Shown: positions 1-7,437, counted from the first letter of the stretch. The stretch: DNA of 11,403 bases from JBELHO01 sp042091375 (GCA_042091375.1 JBELHO010000076.1:1-11403); one strand, 5' to 3'. Notes: a model not told the origin generated them from the letters alone. Made by a program: numbers and translations.

Positions 1-143
1 TGAGGAAGCGTATTTTTCTGAACTACAAACTGTCTAGTGAAATCTGGGAAGTCCAACCTTCCTTAAAATGAAATATTCTTTTCACATATCCATAATATTC
101 TCGTGCGAAAATTCATAACTTTTGGAATTACTAGAGAAATTCT

Positions 144-1937
144 ATGTTATACAAAGCGTTTTCCAGGCGTTCATTTTTACAATTTACTTCAAAAAGCGTC
201 GCTGCGGCGGTTGTATCAGCAAGTGTTATCGGTTGTATCAAAAACTCCGATAATAATGAACCAACTGTGGTTGAGAATATCATCCCATTAAAGTTTCTTC
301 ATGGTATTGCCAGTGGAGACCCCACAGCTGACTCGGTTATATTGTGGACTCGTGTAACACCTGATGATGCAACTTTTTCTGAACCTGTTGTTGTATCTTG
401 GGAGGTTGCTACAGATGAAGCATTTACCAACGTATTGCGCAACGGCAGTACCGATGTGTCACCAGACACAGATTACACCTTAAAAGTTGATGCTGTTGGT
501 CTTGACCCTAATACCCGTTACTATTATCGCTTTATGAGTAATAGTGTTACATCAACAACTGGAGCCACCAAAACACTCCCCACGGGTAATATTGATAGTG
601 TAAAACTTGCGGTAATGTCTTGTTCTAACTACCCTACTGGTTTTTTCAACGTTTACGACCTTGCATCGCAACAAGAACAACTTGACGCCGTATTACACCT
701 CGGTGATTACATTTATGAATACGGTGCCGACGGGTATGGAACAGAAAATGCCGAAGCAATGGGACGCCAAGTTACTCCAGCCGGTGAATTACTGACTTTA
801 ACCGACTACCGCACTCGTTATGCCCTCTATCGCAGTGATGAAAGTTTGCAAAGACTGCACGCAACAGCTCCATTTATTACTGTCTGGGACGACCATGAAA
901 TTGCCAATGATGCTTATGTCGACGGCGCAGAAAACCACGATGAATCTGAAGGTGATTTTCAGCAGCGAAAACTCGCGGCTATGCAAGCCTATTTTGAATG
1001 GTTACCAATTCGTCAAGCCACACTAGGCGACAATCAAACCATCAACCGCAGTTTTTCTTTTGGTGATCTAGTTGATATTCACACCTTGGATACACGCATA
1101 GTCGGTCGTGATAAACAATTAGACTACGCAGATTACACAACAGCTCAAGGTCTGGATGCTGAACAATTTACATCTGATCTATTAAATCCTAATCGCTCCA
1201 TGCTCGGCTCTGAGCAATTAGGTTGGTTACAGGGGCAGTTGGCCTCGAGTACTAGTAAATGGCAGGTACTTGCTCAACAAGTATTAATGGGTAAAATGAA
1301 TTTACCTGCAGCGATAGCAACTCAGCAGATGAGTATTCCCGAGTTTGCTGAGTTAGCGGCTATCGCTCAACTTGCGGCAAGAGCGGCTGCAAGCGATCCA
1401 ACATTAACAGCAGAGCAATTAACCTATCTTCAAGCCAATCAGCAACGCCTGACACCAGAAGTCATGGGATTATTACAGTTACCCAATATTCCATATAACC
1501 TCGATGCATGGGACGGTTATTTTGTCGAACGTGAGACCATTTTAGGAACAGCTAAAAGCTTCAACAAAAACTTAGTTGTACTCGCTGGCGATACTCACAA
1601 TGCATGGGCTAATAACTTAAAAGACATGAATGGTAATTTTGTGGGCGTTGAATTTGCGACCGCTTCAGTGACTTCACCGGGTTTGGAACAGTACCTCAAT
1701 ATTAGCGAGGCCGAAGTACCAGCAACAGAGGCCGGAATAAAACAATTAATCGATGATCTTCAGTACTTAAATGTCTCAGACCGTGGTTTTATGGTGGTAA
1801 CCTTTTCTTCAGATGAAGTAAAGTCGACGTGGCATTTTGTCGACTCCATCACCACTACTTCATATCAAGAAAACGCGGAAAGACAGGCGAGCTTAAAATA
1901 TGTTAGTGGTAGTGAGGGACTGATCACCGTCGGCTAA
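144..1937 (+). CDS. phoD: Alkaline phosphatase D (PhoD) family protein, Tat-exported lipoprotein
   Basis: PhoD enzymes are metal-dependent phosphomonoesterases/diesterases outside the cytoplasm that release phosphate from organic esters. The N-terminus has the twin-arginine motif SRRSFLQF (residues 7-14), a hydrophobic stretch, and a lipobox VIGC with Cys31. This predicts Tat export followed by lipidation. Residues about 50-147 match the PhoD N-terminal Ig-like domain (HGIASGDPTADSVILWTR). The catalytic domain follows, with SCSN (Cys160), GDYIYEY (Asp188), WDDHE (Asp249, Asp250, His251) and GDTHNAW (Asp483, His485), all typical metal-site motifs of the family. At 597 residues it is in the normal range and looks intact. 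The start is the first ATG in frame that preserves the Tat motif; the upstream AGAG is a weak ribosome site. It stands alone with its own terminator. No clear PHO box was seen in the 143 bases upstream, so phosphate control is not shown. The symbol reflects family, not proven orthology; the true substrate could be a nucleotide or phospholipid. Confidence 0.93.
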   Translation: MLYKAFSRRSFLQFTSKSVAAAVVSASVIGCIKNSDNNEPTVVENIIPLKFLHGIASGDPTADSVILWTRVTPDDATFSEPVVVSWEVATDEAFTNVLRNGSTDVSPDTDYTLKVDAVGLDPNTRYYYRFMSNSVTSTTGATKTLPTGNIDSVKLAVMSCSNYPTGFFNVYDLASQQEQLDAVLHLGDYIYEYGADGYGTENAEAMGRQVTPAGELLTLTDYRTRYALYRSDESLQRLHATAPFITVWDDHEIANDAYVDGAENHDESEGDFQQRKLAAMQAYFEWLPIRQATLGDNQTINRSFSFGDLVDIHTLDTRIVGRDKQLDYADYTTAQGLDAEQFTSDLLNPNRSMLGSEQLGWLQGQLASSTSKWQVLAQQVLMGKMNLPAAIATQQMSIPEFAELAAIAQLAARAAASDPTLTAEQLTYLQANQQRLTPEVMGLLQLPNIPYNLDAWDGYFVERETILGTAKSFNKNLVVLAGDTHNAWANNLKDMNGNFVGVEFATASVTSPGLEQYLNISEAEVPATEAGIKQLIDDLQYLNVSDRGFMVVTFSSDEVKSTWHFVDSITTTSYQENAERQASLKYVSGSEGLITVG

Positions 1938-2196
1938 TCCTCAACGGAACCCCAAAAGTAAAACGCTGGCTTTATGTCATCGTTTTACTTTTCTGTTGCG
2001 TTATTCCAACAAATAACTAGCCAATGCTACTAGTAATTGACGATCATCGGACTTTTGCTATCGGCCATTCCTAACTGTCCGTTTTAGTCAGCAACTTCTG
2101 CTTTTACATGTCGATTCAAGTATATAGTAACCTATTTAGGACTATAGTTTACTTTTAATAAGATACTTTCCACCTGCATTACTTTTTTCGTACTTT
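1938..2196. other. Intergenic stretch after phoD, mostly without genes
   Basis: With 2197-2279 this is a 342-base gap. Beyond the terminator hairpin I see no full gene. One short frame at 2024-2074 (+) starts MLLVIDDHR and stops after 16 residues. It resembles the beginning of a response-regulator receiver domain but lacks a ribosome site and everything after the first strand. It may be a gene stub or chance. Confidence 0.4.
1954..1992 (+). terminator. Hairpin terminator after the PhoD gene
   Basis: Seventeen bases after the stop codon, AAAAGTAAAACG (1954-1965) and CGTTTTACTTTT (1981-1992) form a perfect 12-bp inverted repeat around a 15-base loop. The 3' arm is T-rich, so the structure could end transcription from either side, although the stem itself is A/T-heavy and there is no separate long T-run. 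Confidence 0.65.
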
Positions 2197-2222
2197 ATTA
2201 TGTACTTAGTTGAGTACATAAT
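2197..2222. promoter_or_regulatory. Palindromic operator candidate upstream of yafN
   Basis: ATTATGTACT (2197-2206) and AGTACATAAT (2213-2222) are perfect 10-bp inverted arms around a 6-base spacer, ending 57 bases before the antitoxin start. A further partial half-site (GTACTTT) lies just upstream at 2190-2196. Antitoxins of the Phd/YefM/YafN type normally repress their own operon by binding such palindromes, so this is the natural autoregulatory site. The right arm contains CATAAT, a possible -10 element. No LexA-type CTG-N10-CAG box is visible, unlike the dinB-linked arrangement of E. coli. Confidence 0.6.
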
Positions 2223-2279
2223 TAATACCAGTAGTGAAACAAACCAAGTTGACAGATAGGTTAAAAAAATAGGTGATTT

Positions 2280-2567
2280 ATGTCAGTACAATCAATCTTG
2301 GCTGAAAAAACAGTGTCTGTTTCTGAGCTAAGAAAAAGACCATGTGATTATTTTATGGATGAGCCTGTCGCTGTGTTGTCAAATAATAAAACAGCTGGGT
2401 ACATGATAAGTGCTAAGCTGTATGAAAGTATGGTAAAAATGCTGGGATCTCAAATCAGAGCTGCTCAATTTAGGCCCTCTAGTGCCCGATTAGCAGCGAT
2501 TACTGAGTCTGGAAAAGCATTATTACTTGACGCTTCAAAGGATGATTTGAGTGAATTTAGCGAGTGA
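2280..2567 (+). CDS. yafN: Type II antitoxin, YafN family (Phd/YefM fold)
   Basis: This is the antitoxin of a YafN/YafO toxin-antitoxin pair. It binds and neutralises the ribosome-dependent mRNA interferase YafO and represses its own promoter. The 95 residues closely follow my recollection of E. coli YafN (97 residues): SILAEKTVSVSELRKRP near the start, then PVAVLSNNKTAGYMISA (residues 29-45), then a C-terminal RPSSARLAAITESG segment that matches the toxin-binding tail. A clear ribosome site AGGTGA (2271-2276) sits 3 bases before the ATG. A 26-bp palindrome upstream is a likely operator. The stop codon overlaps the GTG of the toxin reading frame by two bases, so the pair was translationally coupled. 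Unlike E. coli, it is not next to dinB. The antitoxin appears intact although its toxin partner is broken. Confidence 0.92.
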   Translation: MSVQSILAEKTVSVSELRKRPCDYFMDEPVAVLSNNKTAGYMISAKLYESMVKMLGSQIRAAQFRPSSARLAAITESGKALLLDASKDDLSEFSE

Positions 2568-2962
2568 TACGCGTATTTAAAAGTCAGGTGATGATTCAAC
2601 AATTGTCTGATCAAAAGCTTAATGCATTAGTTAAGGATTTTAAGGAATATAAACTGATGGGGAGCGCTCTCGTTCACTTTAGTAGAGATGTAATTTATGA
2701 CAATCTAAGCACACTTCAAATTATTTAGTCTGAACAGATACAACACTTTCATTTAGTGCGTAAAGACAATGCCATTAGCAACCATAACATTCAATTTTAT
2801 CAAACAAGTGATGCGCACCTGATTTATTGCCAAGGAAGCCTAAAGAATAAGGCTTATTTATTGATGGCTATTTTGTCATAAAATGGTCATAACAAAGATC
2901 TAAATAGTGACCTTATGTATAAACCTGGTGTAATGGCAGAGAATTTTAGAAAACAATTTTAA
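2564..2962 (+). pseudogene. yafO: Decayed YafO-type mRNA interferase toxin (two in-frame stops)
   Basis: Reading from GTG 2564, one uninterrupted frame of 132 codons, the length of E. coli YafO, matches that toxin along its length without a gap. It begins IRVFKSQV (RVFK in E. coli). HFSRDVIYDN corresponds to IFGRDALYDD, DAHLIYCQGSLKNKAYLLMAIL to the central EAHLVYCQG/WLLIAIL block, and MAENFRKQF to the end MAEAFRMRF. Two stops break it: TAG at 2726-2728 (codon 55), where E. coli has Lys, and TAA at 2879-2881 (codon 106). Both are single substitutions, with no frameshift. YafO cleaves mRNA on the ribosome; the truncated 54-residue product would lack the conserved core. It overlaps the antitoxin stop, as an operon partner should. 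The comparison is from memory of the E. coli sequence; a sequencing error cannot explain two separate stops easily. Confidence 0.88.
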
Positions 2963-3376
2963 TATTAATGTTGTTAAATAAGCCCAAAAGTGTCAATCAG
3001 ATTGACATGACTACTTGTTATTTATATAAAAATTTTATTTATTACTAACAATTGACACTCCTTTTAATGTTAACTTTCCCTTAGTTTGTTTTAAAGCTTT
3101 AATGCTTCTAGGTTTCAATCAGTACAAACACCGCCTCTTGTCTTTTCATTGTGAATGGCTAAAATTTTATTTTTTTCCTTCTTAATAATGATGTAATAAT
3201 TATCAAATAGTATAATCGTGCAAATATGTATAATCCCACCGATCAGAACAATGATATCTAATCAAACGAGTAATAGGTATCAAGGCAACAGGTTAACCGA
3301 TATCCAAATTTTAAATGTCAACACAAACAATATAGTGCACTGATACTGTACTGAATTTTCACTTGAAGGAAAGTCT
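2963..3376. other. AT-rich gene-free region before the nuclease
   Basis: No credible gene is present in these 414 bases on either strand; the only short frames lack ribosome sites and family resemblance. It contains a palindrome with a near-consensus promoter (2991-3030), a distant inverted copy ATTGACACT at 3051-3059 of AGTGTCAAT at 2989-2997, the palindrome TTAAAGCTTTAA near 3090, and two GTATAATC octamers at 3210-3217 and 3228-3235, exactly 18 bases apart, either of which could supply a -10 box for the nuclease gene. Confidence 0.6.
2991..3030 (+). promoter_or_regulatory. Sigma-70 promoter with overlapping palindromic operator
   Basis: TTGACA (3002-3007), a 17-base spacer and TATAAA (3025-3030) make a near-perfect sigma-70 promoter on the plus strand. 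Its -35 box is the right half of a perfect palindrome, TGTCAATC-A-GATTGACA (2991-3007). This is the geometry of a repressor-controlled promoter. A transcript would start near 3037. The next gene begins at 3377, so it would have a 340-base leader or make an independent small RNA. No expression data; prediction only. Confidence 0.55.
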
Positions 3377-5470
3377 ATGAAAAAACTAGCAATGCTAGCG
3401 GGTAGTTTATTGTCATTAAATGCTATGGCAAACGTGGTGATCACAGAATACGTAGAGGGAGGAGGCTTTAATAAAGCCATAGAAATTACCAACCTAGGTA
3501 CTGAAAATATTGCCCTTGGCGAGCAAGGTTATACCTTAAGTTTGTACAGCAATGGTAGCTCAGAGCCAAGAAACACTGTTGAGTTGTCTGGTATTTTAGT
3601 ACCCAACTCGAGCTTAGTTATACACAATACAGGTTTAGATACAGCCGATTCATTCGCGCCACCCTTAGGTTTAGCCAACAATGGGGTGATAAACCACAAC
3701 GGCGATGATGCCTATATATTAATGAAAGGCGATGAAGTTATCGATTCATTTGGCCAAGTAGGAGTTGATCCTGGCAGCTCTTGGGGCAGTTCTGCTGACA
3801 ATTCAAAAGATCACACTTTGAGAAGAAAGCCAGACGTAACCAGTGGCGATATTGATCCATTCAATGAATTTGATCCTTCCACCAGCGAGTGGACTTTCTT
3901 TTCAAAAGATACTTTAGACGGTTTAGGGTGTAAAGGTGAAGCGGCCTGTACAGGTAATGAACCCAAGCCATTATCAGAAGGAGGTGAAGAGCCTCCAGTA
4001 AACAGTTGTATTTTCACCACTTGCGAAGAAATCGTTAATGTCAAGTCGCGTAATGATTATGTTGAAAGTACCTATTATGCTAAAGCTAATGCAGCAATTG
4101 GCGAAGAATTAGCCGCTTTTAAACAATCACTGCACGAAGATATTAAAGCAGATCATACCCAATTAACTTACAATCAGGTGTGGACAGCACTGATCAACAC
4201 TGATCAAGATCCTGATAATGCCGACAATGTCATATTGTTATACACGGGTAAGTCTATACCTAAAACAGAGAATGCTTCGGTCAATAATAACGCGCCTGAT
4301 TCATGGAATCGTGAACACGTTTGGTCAAAAAGTCATGGCTTTCCTAGTTCCTCACAACTGGGTTACACAGACATACATCATTTGAGACCTTCTGATGCTT
4401 CAATTAATAGTGCTCGCTCAAACTATGATTTTGATAACGGCGGTGAGCCAGTTAATGATGGCGATATCGTCACTGATAACAATCTTGTTAGTGGCGTCTC
4501 ATGGGAGCCAAGAAATGAAGTTAAGGGTGATGTTGCTCGCATGATGTTTTACATGGATGTGCGCTACGAAGAAAATAGTGATGCAAACATGCCAGACTTA
4601 ATACTTGTCGATCAAGTCAATACTGAAGGAGCAGATTTTGGTAAGTTATGTTCGTTGTATGAATGGCATGAAAATGATCCCGTTAACTCTATGGAAATCG
4701 AAAGAAACCATATGATATATGAGTTTCAAGGCAACCGAAACCCGTTCATCGATCACCCAGAATGGGTAGAAAAGTTGTACGGTGAACAGTGTGATGAGCC
4801 TGATGTTATTTTGCCAACGGTATCGGTTGAAGCGACTGAAGTTAACGAAGGTGACACCGTTAGCTTAACAGCTGCGGTTAATGTTGAAGGCTTAACGTTT
4901 GAGTGGAGCCAGCAATCTGGGCCAGATGTGACATTATCAGTTCAAGATACAGCGACAATAAGCTTTACTGCACCAGAAGTAGATGCTGAGCAAGCACTTG
5001 TTTTTTCAGTAACCGTAACTGATGCCTCAGGCAATCAAGCATCAACGACAGTGACCGTTACTGTCAACAATGTGGTAGAAATGCCAACGGTGTCAGTTGA
5101 AGCAGTTCAAGTGCAAGAAGGTGACAGCGTTAGCCTAACCGCAACGGTTAATGTTGATGGTTTGACGTTTGAATGGAGTCAGCAATCTGGACCAACGGTT
5201 GAACTATCGGGAGCAGATTCAGCAAATGTGAGTTTTACAGCTCCGTCTGTTGATACGACCCAAGTTGTCGTATTATCCATTACTGTGACTGATCAATTTA
5301 GCAATCAGGCATCTACAACAGTGGATGTTAGTGTCACCAATGTTGTATCGCCTGTTGAAACGCCTGAACCAGTTGAAACAAGTGACGGTGGCAGTATTGG
5401 CTTTTCGCTATTTGCTTTAATTGCCTTATTTGTATGTCGTCTAAGCACGAGAAAAACAAAGCAAGCCTAA
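3377..5470 (+). CDS. Secreted modular endonuclease I with lamin-tail domain and GlyGly-CTERM tail
   Basis: Predicted extracellular or surface DNase/RNase. Sec signal peptide residues 1-18, with likely cleavage at AMA|NV. Residues about 19-140 are a lamin-tail domain (VVITEYVEGGGFNKAIEITN). Residues about 220-475 are an endonuclease I (Vvn/EndA-type) domain with NREHVWSKSHGF (Glu313, probable catalytic His314), TDIHHLRPSD (His334/335) and NSARSN (344-349). Two 90-residue Ig/PKD-like repeats start at 480 and 570. The C-terminus has Gly671-Gly672, a hydrophobic helix and a basic end (RLSTRKTK), the GlyGly-CTERM signal recognised by rhombosortase on type II secretion substrates. The ribosome site AAGGAA (3366-3371) supports the start. 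It is monocistronic with a strong terminator. Likely role: using extracellular DNA as a phosphate, nitrogen or carbon source, or biofilm remodelling. Shewanella ExeM has a similar shell (lamin tail plus GlyGly-CTERM) but a different nuclease fold. Substrate choice is not visible. Confidence 0.93.
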   Translation: MKKLAMLAGSLLSLNAMANVVITEYVEGGGFNKAIEITNLGTENIALGEQGYTLSLYSNGSSEPRNTVELSGILVPNSSLVIHNTGLDTADSFAPPLGLANNGVINHNGDDAYILMKGDEVIDSFGQVGVDPGSSWGSSADNSKDHTLRRKPDVTSGDIDPFNEFDPSTSEWTFFSKDTLDGLGCKGEAACTGNEPKPLSEGGEEPPVNSCIFTTCEEIVNVKSRNDYVESTYYAKANAAIGEELAAFKQSLHEDIKADHTQLTYNQVWTALINTDQDPDNADNVILLYTGKSIPKTENASVNNNAPDSWNREHVWSKSHGFPSSSQLGYTDIHHLRPSDASINSARSNYDFDNGGEPVNDGDIVTDNNLVSGVSWEPRNEVKGDVARMMFYMDVRYEENSDANMPDLILVDQVNTEGADFGKLCSLYEWHENDPVNSMEIERNHMIYEFQGNRNPFIDHPEWVEKLYGEQCDEPDVILPTVSVEATEVNEGDTVSLTAAVNVEGLTFEWSQQSGPDVTLSVQDTATISFTAPEVDAEQALVFSVTVTDASGNQASTTVTVTVNNVVEMPTVSVEAVQVQEGDSVSLTATVNVDGLTFEWSQQSGPTVELSGADSANVSFTAPSVDTTQVVVLSITVTDQFSNQASTTVDVSVTNVVSPVETPEPVETSDGGSIGFSLFALIALFVCRLSTRKTKQA
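4814..5350 (+). repeat. Two tandem 90-codon Ig/PKD-like repeats inside the nuclease gene
   Basis: Copy 1 starts at 4814 and copy 2 at 5084. At protein level they share PTVSVEA, EGD.VSLTA, LTFEWSQQSGP, SFTAP and NQASTTV. DNA identity is also high in places, for example ccaacggt and gagtggagccagcaatctgg against gaatggagtcagcaatctgg. Such repeats act as stalks between an enzyme and its membrane anchor and can expand or contract by recombination. Confidence 0.85.
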
Positions 5471-5518
5471 GGTTTTCAACTACCTATTTGCATAATCTGA
5501 ATAGTTAAGCAACATTAT

Positions 5519-5563
5519 AACGGCAACTGCATGGGATATCCCCCGAGTCAGTTGCCGTTTTTT
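5519..5563 (+). terminator. Rho-independent terminator after the nuclease gene
   Basis: AACGGCAACTG (5519-5529) pairs perfectly with CAGTTGCCGTT (5549-5559), and a T-run follows directly. The loop carries a second small palindrome GGGATATCCC. It ends 48 bases after the nuclease stop codon. Confidence 0.92.
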
Positions 5564-5684
5564 ATTAATGACCACTACCCTCTTCGTGTTCCTTAACCGA
5601 TCCCCAAAGTTATACCTTAGATACTGAACAGGGCTTTTAATCACTTCATCTAAAAAGATGATCGTTCTTAACTATTTAGCCTTA

Positions 5685-6266
5685 TTATTTTCTGAGGGTT
5701 AATAACTCAATAGCCGTTGTATTAGATTCAGGCCGTTTGAAAAAATCTGAGTGCAACTCAACCAGTGATTTATCTTCAGGGATAATTAACAATACCTTGC
5801 CTTTAAAGGTGTTATTGTTATCGTCCCTTGTATGCCACATAGATTTAAATTGGCTTTGTGAAAACTTGCGATTGCCCCACGAAGGATCACCCAACCAAAC
5901 CAATCCATTATCATTGACACCACGAATGACTGAAAAATGGTCTTTATCTCAATAGCGAAGATACACAATGGCAGGAATTTTAATACTTTTAAGCTTTTCA
6001 AAGCTAAGTGATAAGCCAATCCCTTTAAAACCAAAGGTTTTGACTGCTTTTGCAAGATCTGAAAACGAAGCAATACCATAGTCGCCGACTCGAGTAACCT
6101 CATCAAGAATATCTTTTTCATCTACATCTTTGCCATAAAAAGCGTGCAATATAGTCGCTGCTGATGCCGAGCCGCACGAAAAGTCTTCATCATTCATTGC
6201 AACGTTAGATGAATACAGTGCTTCTGCTACATCAAGTATGATTTCCATAATTTGGGCGTTTTTCAT
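5685..6266 (-). pseudogene. C39-family cysteine peptidase interrupted by an in-frame TGA
   Basis: C39 peptidases are papain-like enzymes, best known for cutting double-glycine leaders. Here the catalytic Cys motif FSCGSASAATIL (Cys31) lies in the first part of the frame. After codon 105 (VYLRY) a TGA at 5949-5951 intervenes, and the same frame continues with DKDHFSVIRGV (His110) and WLGDPSWGN (Asp127), then runs to a TAA at 5685-5687. The His-Asp spacing and the DPSWG motif fit the family, so the two halves are one gene of about 193 codons. The short product would contain the nucleophile but not His or Asp, so it should be inactive. CGA to TGA or TGG to TGA would each explain the stop by one change. 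No signal peptide or good ribosome site is visible; stops precede the ATG. It lies 17 bases downstream of another broken frame. Readthrough is possible but nothing supports it. Confidence 0.82.
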
Positions 6267-6283
6267 ATTTTATTATTGTCAAA

Positions 6284-6472
6284 TTAGTAGAGTGTATTGC
6301 AAGCATTAACATGCCGTCCTTGGCGATTTAAAACAACAACAGAGTATTTACCAACATAACGAGTTTTACCAGCTCTAGGTCCTGAAAAGAATGACCTAGA
6401 TCCCGAACCAGGATTTCTTAAGGTGTGTAAAACAGCTCTACTAGATACTCTTCAAAGTAATTTAAGTTGCAT
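6284..6472 (-). pseudogene. Remnant of an unrecognised protein, broken by TGA
   Basis: A 55-codon open stretch (6451-6284) ends GKTRYVGKYSVVVLNRQGR and then HVNACNTLY. It has the alternating strand pattern and glycine turns of a real protein end, and resembles the last strands of small secreted nuclease/toxin domains, but I cannot name the family. It has no start codon of its own at the beginning. In the same frame, an ATG at 6472-6470 (MQLKLL) is separated from it by one TGA at 6452-6454. No ribosome site is seen. The stop is 17 bases from the start of the C39 remnant, so the two probably formed one operon. It could be a C-terminal scrap of a larger gene, or coding-like by chance. Confidence 0.4.
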
Positions 6473-6639
6473 TGGTTTTTATTTAACACAAATCACAAAA
6501 CAATTTTTTATTTTATCCTTGCCTAATTATTAACCATCAAATCGATAAATGACATAAACGCAAATTGTTTGAAAGCTATTATTAACAATATGAATTGTTT
6601 ACAACCACGTCTATTACCATCGCGAATAGAAGTATAGTA
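6473..6639. other. Gene-free stretch between the remnants and the membrane-protein operon
   Basis: Very AT-rich, with no gene visible on either strand. A small inverted repeat AACAAT-ATGA-ATTGTT (6584-6599) lies about 40 bases past the end of the minus-strand membrane-protein gene. It lacks a GC stem or T-run, so it is at best a weak terminator. Confidence 0.4.
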
Positions 6640-7437
6640 TTAAGCTATAAAGGGCTTACCTGCTAAGGCTTGCAACAAAGTAAACAAGGTGATGGCAACA
6701 CCTCCTATGGTTAAGGCGCTCATCGTTAATTTGGCTCGTCCACTTGGCATAGATAACTTTCTATCAATGAACCAGCCCAATAAAGGTAATATTTGCATCA
6801 AGTGTGTTGCAAAAAAGTGAGGCACTCGTAAGTCACCGCCTTGTTTGGTCCAGCCCACAACAGGAACTCCACCTTGATCAGTTGCCGGTGCATTGACCCA
6901 ATGGCCACTTGGCAATGCTGACATATAACCGGCAATGACTAAGGTTAAAATAAAGCCTACAATTAATCCCAGGGCAATACCGTACTTTACCCCCGGTGTT
7001 AGGCTGTCAGCCACGGGTAGGCGGGCAAAAACAATACCCAAGATCAAAGCCGGCAATGAAAGTAACAGTGCAGCAATGCCCATCATCGCATAAACCAGAG
7101 CATCAAAGGTTGTACTCATATTAAAATGCGATGCGACACCGCGAAATGCTTGCATATCGATTAACAACAATTCAAGTAAGGTAGCCGCTGCCGAAATAAA
7201 AGCAATAACCACTAACCAACGGGCGTGTTTCAGCTTTGCTGGTAAAAAGTGCACAATCAACGCAAAAGTGAGTAAATGCATTGCAGTGGAAAGGTGAAAT
7301 TTCAGGGGTTTGATCCAAATACCTAAATCGTTGTATTGGCGAGTATCAATACCATGGGAAATTAGCAAGATGGGCATAAATGCCAAGATCAATAGCGCAC
7401 TTTGTGTCCATAATTGTTGACAGTTAGCGAGTTTCAT
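6640..7437 (-). CDS. Multi-pass inner-membrane protein of unknown function
   Basis: I do not recognise a named family. The 265 residues hold about seven hydrophobic segments: roughly 11-28, 48-66, 73-93, 111-137, 150-172, 208-225 and 236-256. Polar, probably conserved landmarks are GIWIKPLKFHLSTAMH (39-54), FRGVASHFNMSTTFDALVY (98-116) and GWTKQGGDLRVPHFFATHLMQ (195-215). The histidines at 48, 54, 104, 207 and 212 near membrane segments could bind a metal or heme, but this is only inference. Its ATG overlaps the end of the ABA4-like gene in an ATGA, so it is translationally coupled and probably acts with that protein. Both face away from the LytTR regulator, which likely controls them. No signal peptide is needed; the first helix should act as the insertion signal. 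A role in sensing, pigment or lipid metabolism, or small-molecule transport cannot be told apart from sequence alone. Confidence 0.85.
   Translation of the reverse strand: MKLANCQQLWTQSALLILAFMPILLISHGIDTRQYNDLGIWIKPLKFHLSTAMHLLTFALIVHFLPAKLKHARWLVVIAFISAAATLLELLLIDMQAFRGVASHFNMSTTFDALVYAMMGIAALLLSLPALILGIVFARLPVADSLTPGVKYGIALGLIVGFILTLVIAGYMSALPSGHWVNAPATDQGGVPVVGWTKQGGDLRVPHFFATHLMQILPLLGWFIDRKLSMPSGRAKLTMSALTIGGVAITLFTLLQALAGKPFIA

Noticed and set aside
47..62. GGAAG/CTTCC hairpin before phoD as a terminator of an upstream gene
   Set aside because: The stem is only 5 bp and no T-run follows.
2963..3060. Integron attC site next to the toxin-antitoxin genes
   Set aside because: No core GTTRRRY pair with the expected attC architecture was found; the inverted repeats fit a promoter operator better.
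3102..3185. 27-codon frame MLLGFNQYK in the gap before the nuclease
   Set aside because: No ribosome site and no resemblance to any family; length is within chance in AT-rich DNA.
5786..6121. 111-codon minus-strand frame overlapping the C39 remnant
   Set aside because: It is an out-of-frame shadow: the C39 frame carries the Cys, His and Asp motifs, while this one shows no family pattern.
5685..6472. TGA recoding (as Trp or selenocysteine), given two adjacent frames each interrupted by TGA
   Set aside because: The antitoxin and the LytTR gene end normally at TGA, TGG is used for Trp within the same C39 frame, and no SECIS-like element was evident. Decay is simpler.
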